From NCBI GenBank assembly GCA_002428015.1, contig DIZW01000110.1:14906-78905 (forward strand): a stretch of DNA of 64,000 nucleotides, written 5' to 3'. The notes under the pieces are model-generated. The model was given only the letters and a program-made list of their open reading frames with translations. It searched no databases and had not been told where the DNA came from. Positions 46,567 to 55,641 of this stretch are shown here, in pieces; the stretch's first letter is position 1, and each line of letters opens with the position of its first letter. Source of the stretch: Oxalobacteraceae bacterium UBA6018. GTDB lineage: Bacteria; Pseudomonadota; Gammaproteobacteria; Burkholderiales; Burkholderiaceae_D. Both the position numbers and the translations under genes were made by a program.

Positions 46567-48333
46567 TTAAGGATAGAAAACGGCGATGTGGTAGCCGGAT
46601 GCTTTGAGTTGTTTGAGTTCGAAATAGAGCTTGACCGGTTGTTCGGAGCGCCCGCCGAAGCCCTTTGCGGGGCTTACGCCGGGCGGCAGGTAGTCGGCCG
46701 GGGTGAACACGCGGCGCAGCAGCGGCTTGTCGCTGGCGTCGGTGAGTTCCAGTTCAATATTAGGCCAGGTCTGGGTCAGCGCGCTTTGATTGCGCAATAG
46801 CGTCACGAGCGAAAACGTGTTGGCGCCTATCGTTTGCAGTTCGCCGGTCTCGATGCTCAGCGCCTCGATCTGGGCCGGCAGCTCGAGACGGCAGCCGATC
46901 GCGCCGCAGACGCTGGCGATGGCCGGGTTCAGGCCGGGGAAGCGGGCCACCAGCACGTTGCGGAAGGTGGTCACGCCCTGCAGCAAGAGCGTGAGCACCA
47001 GCAGCGCCGAACCGGCCATCATGGCGATGCGGCGCTTGTGTCCGACGCGCTCGAGCTCGCGGCCGCGCCGCACGAACTCCGGCTCGTCCGGCTCCGGCTC
47101 GGCCGCGGGCGGCTCCGGTTCCGCGATTTTCGGCGCGGGCGTTTTTTGCTTCGGCGACCGGGTTTTCTTCGGGCTAGGCGGCGCGGGCGCCTCGGTGGGC
47201 GCCTCATCCGCCACGGCCGCTTGACGCAGCAGCGGAAGCGGGCCGTGTTCAATGTCGATCACCGGCGCGGGCGCGGGCGGCAGCTCGTTGGGCACGGGGA
47301 CGGTGGCCAGTTCCTCGTCGGCGGCGTAGGCAGGCAAGGGTTCGGCCGTCGTTTCCAGCACCGCTGTGTCTTCGGGCACGGCGGTTTCGAGCGGTGCCGA
47401 TTCAGGCTCGGGCGCAGCTTCTTGAGCAGCTTGGGGTTCGGTCTCCGGCTTGGGCTGTGCCATCGATTCCAGATCCGCATCGAACTCAGACGGCGATTGC
47501 GGCTCGGGCGCAGCTTCAGGTACGGGTGGACGTTCGGGTTCAGATTCGGGTTCGGGTTCGAATTCGGGCTCAGCCTCCGGCTCGGGCACAAGCTCCGGCT
47601 CCGGCACGGCTGCGACCGGCGCCTGGGCCTTGGGCAGGATGCCGAACGGGTCGAAGGTGGTGTCGAAGTCGAGCGTGTAGACCGGTTCTTCCTCGGCCTG
47701 CTGCTGGCGCGCGTCGATCGCGGCCACTTCGGCGTCGAACGCCGCGCTGGCGGAGGCTTCCGCAGCGTCATCCAGGACCGGTTCGGCCGGGGTGTCGGTT
47801 GGCTCTTCGGCTAGCTCCTGCGCCGGTTCTTCGTCGAGTTCCTTTGCCGGCTCTTCGTCGCGTTCAGCGGGCGCTAGCTCGGCCAATTGCTCGGCGGATT
47901 CTTCGTCGAGTCCCGCGGCCGGTTGCTCGGCCAGTTCTTCGACCAGGTCTTCGTTGAGTTGGGTGGGTGCTTGTTCGGCCAGTTCGTCGACCGATTCCAC
48001 GCCGCGTTCACCGGCCGGGTGCTCGGCCACCTCCTCGGCCGACGCTTCGACCAGCTGCTCGGTTGCTTGTTCGGCCAGTTCGTGAGCCGGTGCTTCGTCC
48101 AGCTGCCCGGCCGCTTGTTCGGCCAGTTCGTCGCGAACTTCGTTGCCAAGCTCGTCGCTCAACGCGGGCGTGGACACTGGACGCGGCGGCGCGTCCAGGT
48201 CGATCAGGGCGGAATTTCCATCGAAGACTTCATTGCAGGCGCCGCAGCGCACTATGCCCCCCCGTAACTTCAACTGGTCCGCCGCGACCCGGAAGGTCGT
48301 GTGGCAGTGGGGGCATTGAGTGGCGAGCGCCAT
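46567..48333 (-). CDS. Zinc-ribbon, DUF3426 membrane protein with acidic repeats
   Basis: 588 residues from the ATG at 48333 (MALATQCPHC). The N-terminal MJ0042-type zinc ribbon has CPHC and CGAC pairs (residues 7-10 and 31-34). Residues about 60-430 are very acidic, with ELAEQ- and QLDE-like repeats followed by Pro/Glu-rich tracts (PEPEPEAEPEF type). One membrane segment (IAMMAGSALLVLTLLLQGV, near 435-455) precedes the DUF3426 domain (about 460-588), which is predicted periplasmic. Family members are usually 250-400 residues, so the linker is unusually long. Four bases from prmA. Confidence 0.92.
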   Translation of the reverse strand: MALATQCPHCHTTFRVAADQLKLRGGIVRCGACNEVFDGNSALIDLDAPPRPVSTPALSDELGNEVRDELAEQAAGQLDEAPAHELAEQATEQLVEASAEEVAEHPAGERGVESVDELAEQAPTQLNEDLVEELAEQPAAGLDEESAEQLAELAPAERDEEPAKELDEEPAQELAEEPTDTPAEPVLDDAAEASASAAFDAEVAAIDARQQQAEEEPVYTLDFDTTFDPFGILPKAQAPVAAVPEPELVPEPEAEPEFEPEPESEPERPPVPEAAPEPQSPSEFDADLESMAQPKPETEPQAAQEAAPEPESAPLETAVPEDTAVLETTAEPLPAYAADEELATVPVPNELPPAPAPVIDIEHGPLPLLRQAAVADEAPTEAPAPPSPKKTRSPKQKTPAPKIAEPEPPAAEPEPDEPEFVRRGRELERVGHKRRIAMMAGSALLVLTLLLQGVTTFRNVLVARFPGLNPAIASVCGAIGCRLELPAQIEALSIETGELQTIGANTFSLVTLLRNQSALTQTWPNIELELTDASDKPLLRRVFTPADYLPPGVSPAKGFGGRSEQPVKLYFELKQLKASGYHIAVFYP

Positions 48334-48337
48334 GCCT

Positions 48338-49294
48338 TTATTGACCGCCGTCTGCGCGTGCCGGCGGTACCGTGTCGCTGCCGAGCTGGCCGTGGAGGGC
48401 CACCCAGCCGTCTTGCTCGGCCCACACGCCAAGCTTGATGAACGGCGCGTAGGCGGCGGCCACTTCCTCGGCTTGGCGCGCCAGCACGCCCGACAGGATC
48501 AGGAAGCCGCCGTCGGCCACGCGTCCGGCCAGCATCGGCGCCATCAGCTTGAGCGGACTGGACAGGATGTTGGCGACGACGATGTCGAAGCGCCCGCTGG
48601 CGTGGCGCGGATTGCTCGAGGCGGCGAAGCCGTCCGGCAGGTAGTAGTCGATCTGGCAGGCGTTGCGCGCGGCGTTATCGCGCGCCGATTCGATCGCTTG
48701 CGGGTCGATGTCGACACCGGCCACGTCGCCGGCACCCATCTTCTTGGCCACCATCGCCAGGATGCCGGAGCCGCAACCGTAATCGAGCACGGTCTTGCCG
48801 GGCGCCGGATGGGCTTCCAGCCATTCCATGCACAGGCGCGTGGTCGGGTGGCTGCCGGTGCCGAAGGCCAGGCCGGGGTCGAGCTCGAGGATCAGGCCGT
48901 CCGGATCGGGCGCTTCGTGCCAGCTCGGCACGACCCAGATGTTCTTGCCGATGTGGATAGGCGCGAATTGCGACTGGGTCAGGCGCACCCAGTCTTCGTC
49001 GGCCACGGCGCGGGTGGTGAAAGCCGGCGCCTGCGCCAGGCCGACGGCCGCGGCCGCTTCCGCGACAATGGCGGCCTGGTCGGCGTCCACGTCGGTCAGC
49101 GCGACCACGCGCGAGCGTTCCCAGGCCGCCTCTTTCGGCTCCATGCCGGGTTCGCCGAAGAGGGGCTTTTCCTGCTCGGTGCCTTCGTCGGCATCCTCCA
49201 CCGACACCGAGAGGGCGCCCGCTTCCATCAAGGCGTCCGACAATGCCTCGGCGTTGTCGCGCGCGATCTCGATGACGATTTCAGTCCAGCTCAT
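48338..49294 (-). CDS. prmA: Ribosomal protein L11 methyltransferase
   Basis: 318 residues. Methylates L11 with S-adenosylmethionine. The substrate-recognition N-terminal domain (about 1-110) is followed by the methyltransferase fold: LDPGLAFGTGSHPTTRLCMEWLE (near 137-159), motif I VLDYGCGSGILAM (near 170-182), and motif IV IVVANILSSPL (the NILxxPL signature). The start overlaps the accC stop by four bases. Some 25 residues around 30-55 are acidic and of low conservation (DADEGTEQEKPL). Confidence 0.97.
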   Translation of the reverse strand: MSWTEIVIEIARDNAEALSDALMEAGALSVSVEDADEGTEQEKPLFGEPGMEPKEAAWERSRVVALTDVDADQAAIVAEAAAAVGLAQAPAFTTRAVADEDWVRLTQSQFAPIHIGKNIWVVPSWHEAPDPDGLILELDPGLAFGTGSHPTTRLCMEWLEAHPAPGKTVLDYGCGSGILAMVAKKMGAGDVAGVDIDPQAIESARDNAARNACQIDYYLPDGFAASSNPRHASGRFDIVVANILSSPLKLMAPMLAGRVADGGFLILSGVLARQAEEVAAAYAPFIKLGVWAEQDGWVALHGQLGSDTVPPARADGGQ

Positions 49295-50691
49295 ACTTCA
49301 GCCTTGGTTTCCGATTTGCTCGCGATGCTGGGACCCTTGGGCAGGTCCGGCTTGGCCGCCAGCTTTTGCTCGAGGTAGTGGATGTTGGTGCCGCCTTCGA
49401 TGAAGCGCGCATCGATCATCAGTTCGCGATGCAGCGGGATATTCGTCAGGATACCCTCAACCACCATTTCCGACAGCGCGATCTGCATGCGCCGGATCGC
49501 CTGCTCGCGCGTGGCGCCGTAGGCGATGACCTTGCCGATCATCGAGTCGTAATGGGGCGGCACGTAATAGCCGGCGTAGGCGTGCGAGTCGACCCGGATG
49601 CCGGGGCCGCCCGGCGCGTGCCAGGAAATGATGCGGCCCGGCGAAGGGGTGAACTTGAACGGGTCCTCGGCATTGATGCGGCATTCCACGGCGTGGCCCG
49701 AGAGCATGATGTCGCGCTGGCGGAAACGCAGCTTCTCGCCGCAGGCGATGCGGATCTGCTCTTGCACGATGTCGATGCCGGTGATCATCTCCGTCACCGG
49801 ATGCTCGACCTGCACCCGGGTGTTCATCTCGATGAAGTAGAACTCGCCGTTTTCATACAGGAATTCGAAGGTGCCGGCGCCGCGGTAGCCGATCTTGCGG
49901 CAGGCCTCGGCGCAGCGGTCGCCGATCTTTTCGATCAGCTTGCGCGGAATGCCGGGCGCCGGCGCTTCCTCGATGACCTTCTGGTGGCGGCGCTGCATGG
50001 AGCAGTCGCGCTCGCCCAGCCAGACGGCGTTCTTGTGTTCGTCGGCGAGGATCTGGATTTCCACGTGGCGCGGATTTTCCAGGTACTTCTCCATATAGAC
50101 TTCGGGATTGTTGAACGCGCTGCCCGCTTCGGTCTTGGTCATGGCGACCGCGTTGAGCAGGGCCGCCTCGGTGTGCACGACGCGCATGCCGCGTCCGCCG
50201 CCGCCGCCGGCCGCCTTGATGATGACCGGATAGCCGACTTTACGCGCGGTCTGGATGATTTCCTTGGCGTCGTCGGGAAGGGCGCCGTCCGAGCCGGGCA
50301 CGCAGGGCACGCCGGCACGGATCATGGCCTGCTTGGCCGACACCTTGTCGCCCATCAGGCGGATCGAGTCCGAACGGGGGCCGATGAAGACGAAGCCGGA
50401 TTTTTCGACGCGCTCGGCGAAGTCGGCGTTTTCCGACAGGAAGCCGTAGCCGGGGTGGATCGCTTCGGCGTCGGTCACTTCGGCCGCGCTGATGATGGCC
50501 GGCATGTTCAGGTAGCTCAGCGAGGACTGCGCCGGGCCGATGCAGACCGACTCGTCGGCCAGCTTGACGTACTTGGCGTCCTTGTCCGCTTCGGAGTGCA
50601 CGACCACGGTCTTGATGCCCATTTCGCGGCAGGCGCGTTGAATGCGCAACGCGATCTCGCCACGGTTGGCGATGAGAATTTTTTCAAACAT
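49291..50691 (-). CDS. accC: Acetyl-CoA carboxylase, biotin carboxylase subunit
   Basis: 466 residues from MFEKILIANRGEIALRI; an earlier ATG at 50712 overlaps accB and is rejected. ATP-grasp motifs: GGGGRGMRVVH (about 163-173), EKYLENPRHVEIQILAD, FIEMNTRVQVEHPVTE (near 284-299, catalytic Glu and Arg). Carboxylates the biotin of AccB for malonyl-CoA synthesis. Some 15-20 residues longer at the C-terminus than the usual 449 (KGPSIASKSETKAEV). Operon accB-accC-prmA. Confidence 0.97.
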   Translation of the reverse strand: MFEKILIANRGEIALRIQRACREMGIKTVVVHSEADKDAKYVKLADESVCIGPAQSSLSYLNMPAIISAAEVTDAEAIHPGYGFLSENADFAERVEKSGFVFIGPRSDSIRLMGDKVSAKQAMIRAGVPCVPGSDGALPDDAKEIIQTARKVGYPVIIKAAGGGGGRGMRVVHTEAALLNAVAMTKTEAGSAFNNPEVYMEKYLENPRHVEIQILADEHKNAVWLGERDCSMQRRHQKVIEEAPAPGIPRKLIEKIGDRCAEACRKIGYRGAGTFEFLYENGEFYFIEMNTRVQVEHPVTEMITGIDIVQEQIRIACGEKLRFRQRDIMLSGHAVECRINAEDPFKFTPSPGRIISWHAPGGPGIRVDSHAYAGYYVPPHYDSMIGKVIAYGATREQAIRRMQIALSEMVVEGILTNIPLHRELMIDARFIEGGTNIHYLEQKLAAKPDLPKGPSIASKSETKAEV

Positions 50692-50704
50692 GGTGTATTT
50701 TCGA

Positions 50705-51169
50705 TCAGCCAATCACAAACAGCGGCTGGCCGAATTCGACCGGTTGGCCGTTCTCGACCAGAATCTTGGTCACGACGCCGGAGACGTCGGCGTCGATTTC
50801 GTTGAGGAGCTTCATGGCTTCGATGATGCAGAGGGTGTCGCCTTCCTTGATGGTCGAGCCCACGTCGACGTAGGCCGGCGAGCCGGGGGCGGACGAGCGG
50901 TAGAAGGTGCCGACCATGGGCGACTTGACGATATGGCCGGTGGGCTCGGCGGCCACGACCGGCGCGGGCGCGGCGGCCGGGGCGGGCGCGCCTTGCTGGG
51001 CGGCGTAATGATGTTGCATGCCCTGGGGCTGCATCATGACCATCTGGTTCTGCGGGATTGCGGAGGACTTGACGATGCGAACCTTGCTTTCGCCTTCGGT
51101 CACTTCGAGTTCAGCGATGTCCGACTCGGCGACGAGGTCGATCAATGTCTTGAGTTTTCGTAGATCCAT
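50705..51169 (-). CDS. accB: Acetyl-CoA carboxylase biotin carboxyl carrier protein
   Basis: 154 residues from MDLRKLKTLIDLVAESD; in-frame upstream ATG at 51232 is not conserved. N-terminal helix, then a Pro/Ala-rich hinge (APAPAAAPAPVVA, 61-73), then the biotinyl domain with modification Lys120 in EAMKL and the thumb-type VGTFYRSSAPG. It is the first acc gene, 13 bases from accC, and is 84 bases downstream of aroQ. Confidence 0.97.
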   Translation of the reverse strand: MDLRKLKTLIDLVAESDIAELEVTEGESKVRIVKSSAIPQNQMVMMQPQGMQHHYAAQQGAPAPAAAPAPVVAAEPTGHIVKSPMVGTFYRSSAPGSPAYVDVGSTIKEGDTLCIIEAMKLLNEIDADVSGVVTKILVENGQPVEFGQPLFVIG

Positions 51170-51253
51170 GTGAAACCCCTTGGAATTATTGTGGTGGTGA
51201 AGAGTATGCAGTGCGCTAAAAAAGACGCGCACATGCTTGAAGATGCCAGTAGA

Positions 51254-51691
51254 TTAACGTTTATTAAGCGCGAAGTCGATGGCTAAGCGATAGCCGTCCG
51301 TGCCGAGACCGCAAATAGTGCCTTCGGCGATGGCCGACAAGAAAGAGTGGTGACGGAACGTTTCGCGCTGGTAAATATTTGAGATGTGCACTTCGACGAA
51401 CGCGATGGCCACGCCGGCGAGCGCGTCGCGCAGGGCCACGCTGGTGTGGGTCAGGCCGCCCGGATTGATGACGATCGCGTCGACGCCCTCGGCGCGCGCG
51501 GCGTGGATGCGGTCGATCAGCGCGCCCTCGTGGTTGCTCTGGAAGCAAGCCAGGGTCGCGCCGGCCGCCGCGGCCTGGGCCACGGCCGCGTGTTCGATGT
51601 CAGCCAGTGTCGCCTTGCCGTACACTTCAGGCTCGCGGGTCCCCAGCAGATTCAGGTTGGGGCCGTTGAGCAGCAGGAGCTTTTTTGCCAT
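51254..51691 (-). CDS. aroQ: 3-dehydroquinate dehydratase, type II
   Basis: 145 residues, the expected length. Dehydrates 3-dehydroquinate in the shikimate pathway. Motifs: LLLNGPNLNLLGTREPEVYG (5-24, with the catalytic Tyr and Arg on the flexible loop), QSNHEGALIDRIH (near 49-61), INPGGLTHTSVALRDAL, and EVHISNIYQRETFRHHS with the catalytic His. Adjacent to accB as in many betaproteobacteria and Pseudomonas. Minus-strand cluster downstream of the TlpA-like gene. Confidence 0.97.
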   Translation of the reverse strand: MAKKLLLLNGPNLNLLGTREPEVYGKATLADIEHAAVAQAAAAGATLACFQSNHEGALIDRIHAARAEGVDAIVINPGGLTHTSVALRDALAGVAIAFVEVHISNIYQRETFRHHSFLSAIAEGTICGLGTDGYRLAIDFALNKR

Positions 51692-51768
51692 GGTTGAAGG
51701 AACACCTTTACGCGAAAGTCCCGCATTTTGCCGCCAACTGTGTGCAATGGCAAGCGAAAAAGTTTTGT

Positions 51769-52338
51769 TCAGGAATCTAGCTTGGCCAGGTCTGCCTTCA
51801 ACTCCTCGAATTTCAGGCGCCCCAGATAGGTTTTTTTCACCTGGCCGTCGGCCCCGATCAGCACCGTGTAAGGCAGCCCGCCATTGGTGTTGCCGAGCTG
51901 GCGGGACAGGTCGGTGCCGCTCATGCCGCCCACGTAGACGGGGTAGGCGATCTTGTATTTACTGGCGAATTCCGCAATGTTGGTGGGCGAATCGATGCCG
52001 ATGCCGATGATATGGACCTGGCCGGCCGCCGGGCTGCCGGCCAGGGCCGACAATTCCGGCATCTCCTGCACGCAGGGCGCGCACCAGGTCGCCCAGAAAT
52101 TGACCAGCAGCGGCTTGCCCTTCCATTGCGCCAAGGCTTGCGGCTTGCCGCCCAGGTCGTTCAGGGAGGTGGCCAGCAGGGCCGTGACCGGGGTGTGCGC
52201 CACCCCGTCCGGCGTCGGGCGCATGGTGGTCGTGAGCGGCCCGGGCGCGGCGCCGCCACCCTGGCGCATGCCGATGTAGGCGCCCACCAGGGCGAACAGC
52301 ACGGCAATGCCGGCGTACAGCTTGAAATTCTTGGTCAT
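51769..52338 (-). CDS. TlpA-like thioredoxin-fold protein, membrane-anchored
   Basis: 189 residues from MTKNFKLYAG at 52338. An N-terminal hydrophobic anchor (IAVLFALVGAYIGM) precedes a thioredoxin domain on the periplasmic side. The redox site is WCAPC (Cys86 and Cys89) in NFWATWCAPCVQEMP, followed by the cis-Pro region GGLPYTVLIGADG. Similar to TlpA/ResA reductases that keep apocytochrome or other Cys residues reduced. First gene of the minus-strand run to pfkB; 77 bases before aroQ. Confidence 0.92.
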   Translation of the reverse strand: MTKNFKLYAGIAVLFALVGAYIGMRQGGGAAPGPLTTTMRPTPDGVAHTPVTALLATSLNDLGGKPQALAQWKGKPLLVNFWATWCAPCVQEMPELSALAGSPAAGQVHIIGIGIDSPTNIAEFASKYKIAYPVYVGGMSGTDLSRQLGNTNGGLPYTVLIGADGQVKKTYLGRLKFEELKADLAKLDS

Positions 52339-52402
52339 GCGGATTCCAGGTTGAAGGGCTATCGTTAATGGTGTGTCAATCAAGGCGTGTCAAGCAAGGC
52401 GG

Positions 52403-53017
52403 TCAATCGCCGCCGGCCAGCAGCGCGCGCACGGCCTGGGCGTCGGCCCGCTGGGGGCGGCCGTCGGCGCGCTGCCGGCGCGCCCCGCGCAGGTCGTCAA
52501 GCTCGTACAGCTCGGCATGCACACCCTCGTTTTTCCACATGAAACTGACCGTTTCGACCGGCCCGTGGCGGCCACCCTTGAAGTGCGCCGTCTCGGACAC
52601 CTCGATCTGGACGTTTTTATTGAGCAGGAAAATCTCGACGTCCTTGGCGCTTTCGGCGAACAATTGTAAATGAATATCGTCGTGGACTCCCGCCGTGCCG
52701 TTGAGCACGGCGCCGGTGAGGTAGGGCGAGAACGCGGCCAGCGCGTCCATCACCTCGAGGGCGATGCCGCGCAAGGCCAGCAGGCGGGCCGGCTGTGTGT
52801 CGCCGTGGAACAGTGCCTGGTATTGACGCACTTCGGCCTCGATCTGCAGGTTGTCCGGCAGATAATTACTTCCGGGATTGTCGTTGCCCAGCACCTGGCG
52901 CGCAGCGCGCCGCTTGGCGCCGGCGTAGTCGGCGCCGTCCTGGGCGATCATGCGCGCCGCCACGGCGGCGATTTCCGCGCGCAGCAGGCTGGGGTCGTCA
53001 GCGGTATTGCTCATCAT
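52403..53017 (-). CDS. Uncharacterised protein, possibly nucleotidyltransferase-fold
   Basis: 204 residues from the ATG at 53017 (53014 and 53029 are alternatives). No signal peptide or membrane span. The N-terminal 60 residues are helical (AEIAAVAARMIAQDGADYAGAKRRAARQVLG). A central LTGAVLNGTAGVHDDIHLQLFAESAKDVEIFLLN has a loose resemblance to minimal nucleotidyltransferases (Gly-Thr, then DDIHL and DVEIF as Asp ligands), but one residue set is not canonical. It is divergent from mpl, a position where a protein of this type occurs in other betaproteobacteria. Function not assigned. Confidence 0.8.
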   Translation of the reverse strand: MMSNTADDPSLLRAEIAAVAARMIAQDGADYAGAKRRAARQVLGNDNPGSNYLPDNLQIEAEVRQYQALFHGDTQPARLLALRGIALEVMDALAAFSPYLTGAVLNGTAGVHDDIHLQLFAESAKDVEIFLLNKNVQIEVSETAHFKGGRHGPVETVSFMWKNEGVHAELYELDDLRGARRQRADGRPQRADAQAVRALLAGGD

Positions 53018-53100
53018 GGTCAAGATCATACTCTGGAACGGGAAAAACCATGGGGTCGGGTAAAATCGCGTATTCGACCTTTTTCGCGCGCCCCGACATC

Positions 53101-54465
53101 ATGCATATTCACATCCTCGGCATCTGCGGCACCTTCATGGGCGGCCTGGCCGTCCTGGCCAAAGAAGCCGGCCACCGCGTCACCGGCTGCGACGCCAATG
53201 TGTACCCCCCGATGAGCACCCAGCTCGAAGCCCAGGGCATCGAACTGATCCAGGGTTTCGGCCCCGAGCAGACCCAGCTGAACCCGGACCTGTATGTGAT
53301 TGGCAACGTGGTCTCGCGCGGCAATCCCCTGGTCGAGGAGATCCTCAACCGCAGCCTGCCGTACATGTCGGGCCCGCAATGGATCGGTGAACATATCTTG
53401 CGCGGCAAGTGGGTGCTGGCCGTGGCCGGCACCCACGGCAAGACCACCACCGCCGCCATGCTGGCCTGGATCCTGGAAGACGCCGGCTACGCGCCCGGCT
53501 TCCTGATCGGCGGCGTGCCGGTCAACTTCGGCATCTCGGCGCGCCTGTGCGGCGCCCAGGCGTCGGACTTCTTCGTCATCGAGGCCGACGAGTACGACAC
53601 CGCCTTCTTCGACAAGCGCAGCAAGTTCGTCCACTACCACGCCAAGACGGCGGTGATGAACAACCTCGAATACGACCATGCCGACATCTTCCCCGACATC
53701 GGCGCCATCGAGACCCAGTTCCACCACCTGGTGCGCACCGTGCCCGGGGTGGGGCGCCTGATCGTCAACGGCGACGAGGCCTCGCTCGCGCGCGTGCTCA
53801 AGCGCGGCGTGTGGAGCGAGAAGGAAACCTTCGGCGCCAGCGCCGGCGTCAACTGGACCATGGTGGAGCACCCGGGCGGCAGCTTCGACGTGCTGTTCAA
53901 CGGCGCACAGGTGGCCCAGGTGCAGTGGGGTCTCACCGGCAAGCACAACCGCATGAACGCGCTGGCGGCCATGGCCGCCGCCCGCAACGTGGGCGTGCCG
54001 GTGGCCCAGGCCGCCGCCGCGCTGTCCCGCTTCGAGAGCGTCAAGCGGCGCATGGAAGTGCGCGGGGTGGTCAACGGGGTGACCGTGTACGACGATTTCG
54101 CCCACCACCCGACCGCCATCGCCACCACGGTGGGCGGGCTGCGCCAGAAGATCGGCGCCTCCGGGCGCATCCTGGCCGTGCTCGAGCCGCGTTCGAACAC
54201 CATGAAGCTGGGCGCCATGAAGGACGCGCTGCCGGGTAGCCTGAAGGACGCCGACCTGGTGTTCGGCTTCGGCAGCCAGCAGGCGCTGGGCTGGTCGCTG
54301 GCCGACGCGCTCGGCCCGCTGGGGCAGATCGCGCACAGCTTCGACCAGCTCGATTTCCTGGTCAAGGCCGTGGCCGACGCGGCCCGGCCGGGCGACCATA
54401 TCCTGGTCATGAGCAACGGCGGCTTCGGCGGCGTGCACCAGTTGCTGCTCGAGGCGCTGGCCTGA
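53101..54465 (+). CDS. mpl: UDP-MurNAc:L-Ala-gamma-D-Glu-meso-DAP ligase
   Basis: 454 residues. Reattaches recycled murein tripeptide to UDP-MurNAc. The Mur-ligase ATP site is AGTHGKTTTAAM (109-120), with DEYDTAFFDKRSKFVHY and TGKHNRMNALAAMAAA in the central domain and VYDDFAHHPTAIATT in the C-terminal one. The start MHIHILGICGTFMGGLA matches Mpl and not MurC. First gene of a plus-strand operon; the next ORF overlaps the stop by one base (TGATG). Confidence 0.97.
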   Translation: MHIHILGICGTFMGGLAVLAKEAGHRVTGCDANVYPPMSTQLEAQGIELIQGFGPEQTQLNPDLYVIGNVVSRGNPLVEEILNRSLPYMSGPQWIGEHILRGKWVLAVAGTHGKTTTAAMLAWILEDAGYAPGFLIGGVPVNFGISARLCGAQASDFFVIEADEYDTAFFDKRSKFVHYHAKTAVMNNLEYDHADIFPDIGAIETQFHHLVRTVPGVGRLIVNGDEASLARVLKRGVWSEKETFGASAGVNWTMVEHPGGSFDVLFNGAQVAQVQWGLTGKHNRMNALAAMAAARNVGVPVAQAAAALSRFESVKRRMEVRGVVNGVTVYDDFAHHPTAIATTVGGLRQKIGASGRILAVLEPRSNTMKLGAMKDALPGSLKDADLVFGFGSQQALGWSLADALGPLGQIAHSFDQLDFLVKAVADAARPGDHILVMSNGGFGGVHQLLLEALA

Positions 54466-55043
54466 TGCTGCTGTACCTGCACGGGTTCCGCTCGTCGCCG
54501 CGCTCGTTCAAGGCGCGCGTGGTGGGCGCGGCCATGGCGCGCCTGGGCCGCGCGGACGAGCTGATCTGTCCACACCTGCCGGCCTCGCCGCGGGCGGCCA
54601 TGGAACTGGTCGCCACCCTGGCCGGACGCTACCCGGCCGAGCGCCTGGCCATCGTCGGTTCCTCGCTGGGCGGCTACTACGCCAACTGGCTGGCCGAGCG
54701 GCTGGGCTGCCGCGCCGCGCTGCTCAACCCGGCGGTGGACCCCTCCGACGATCTCGAGCGGCACGTGGGCGTGGGCACCGAGTACCATTCGGACCGGGTA
54801 TTCGAATTCAAGCCCGGCTATATCGACGAGCTGCGCGCGCTCAAGGTCGAGGCCATCACCCGGCCCGAGCGCTACTTCCTGCTCGCGGCCAGCGGCGACG
54901 AGGTGCTCGACTACCGCGCCATGCTGCGCCACTACGCCGGCGCGCGCATCCACCTGATCGACGGCGGCGACCATGCCATTTCCGGCTTCGAGCGGTATGT
55001 GGACGAGGTGCTCGCCTTCTGTCTCGAAGGCATGCCCCGGTGA
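54465..55043 (+). CDS. YqiA/YcfP-type alpha/beta-hydrolase
   Basis: 192 residues. Nucleophile motif GSSLGGYYANWLAE (near 65-78), LLAASGDEVLDY provides the acid, and GGDHAISGFERYVDEV the catalytic His, as in the UPF0227 esterases YqiA/YcfP. Acts on acyl esters in vitro in E. coli; the cell role is not clear. Coupled to mpl and overlapping ubiC by four bases (GTGA). Confidence 0.93.
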   Translation: MLLYLHGFRSSPRSFKARVVGAAMARLGRADELICPHLPASPRAAMELVATLAGRYPAERLAIVGSSLGGYYANWLAERLGCRAALLNPAVDPSDDLERHVGVGTEYHSDRVFEFKPGYIDELRALKVEAITRPERYFLLAASGDEVLDYRAMLRHYAGARIHLIDGGDHAISGFERYVDEVLAFCLEGMPR

Positions 55044-55618
55044 GGGCGGCCTCGCTGCGCCAGGCGCTGTGGCACCGGCATCTGAACGCCCTGTCCGCGC
55101 CGGCCCCGCTGCGCCGCTGGCTGGGCGCGGACGGCTCGCTGACCGCGCGCCTGATCGCCCACAGCGCGGCGTTCCGGGTCCAGCGCCTGCACCAGCGCAG
55201 CGCCCTGTGCCTGCCGGACGAGGCCTGCGCGATCGGCCTGGCGCGCCCGGGCCGGGTGTGGGAGCGCGAAGTGCTGCTGCGCTGCGACGGCGCGCCGGTA
55301 GTGTTCGCGCACACCGTGGTGCCGCTGTCGGCCACGGCCTCGGACTGGCCCCTGTTTAACGCGCTGGGCGAACGTTCGCTCGGCAGCACCCTGTTTTACG
55401 ATCCGCTGGTCACCCGCGGCGCCCTGGAATTCGCGCGCCTGCGCGCCGGCCATCCGCTGCTTGAGCGCGCCCGCGCCGCGCTCGGGCAGGCGGTCGCGCC
55501 CTTGTACGCGCGGCGCTGCCTGTACCGGCGCCGCCGCGGCAGCCTGCTGGTGACCGAGGTGTTCCTGCCGCCCGTGCTCGCGCTGGACGCGGTTCAGTCG
55601 CTAACGCAGCCGCGCTAA
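55040..55618 (+). CDS. ubiC: Chorismate lyase
   Basis: 192 residues from a GTG at 55040. Splits chorismate into 4-hydroxybenzoate and pyruvate, the first ubiquinone-specific step. Family features: REVLLRCDGAPVVFAHTVVP (near 73-92), a conserved Arg-Glu-Val, and LGERSLGSTLFYDPLVTRGALEFARL (near 112-137). It ends with a TEVFLPPVL segment carrying the conserved Glu. It overlaps the esterase gene; ubiA is not adjacent, so prenyl transfer is encoded elsewhere. Confidence 0.9.
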   Translation: MRAASLRQALWHRHLNALSAPAPLRRWLGADGSLTARLIAHSAAFRVQRLHQRSALCLPDEACAIGLARPGRVWEREVLLRCDGAPVVFAHTVVPLSATASDWPLFNALGERSLGSTLFYDPLVTRGALEFARLRAGHPLLERARAALGQAVAPLYARRCLYRRRRGSLLVTEVFLPPVLALDAVQSLTQPR

Positions 55619-55641
55619 CTTATTTTATTGAAGCCTACAAG

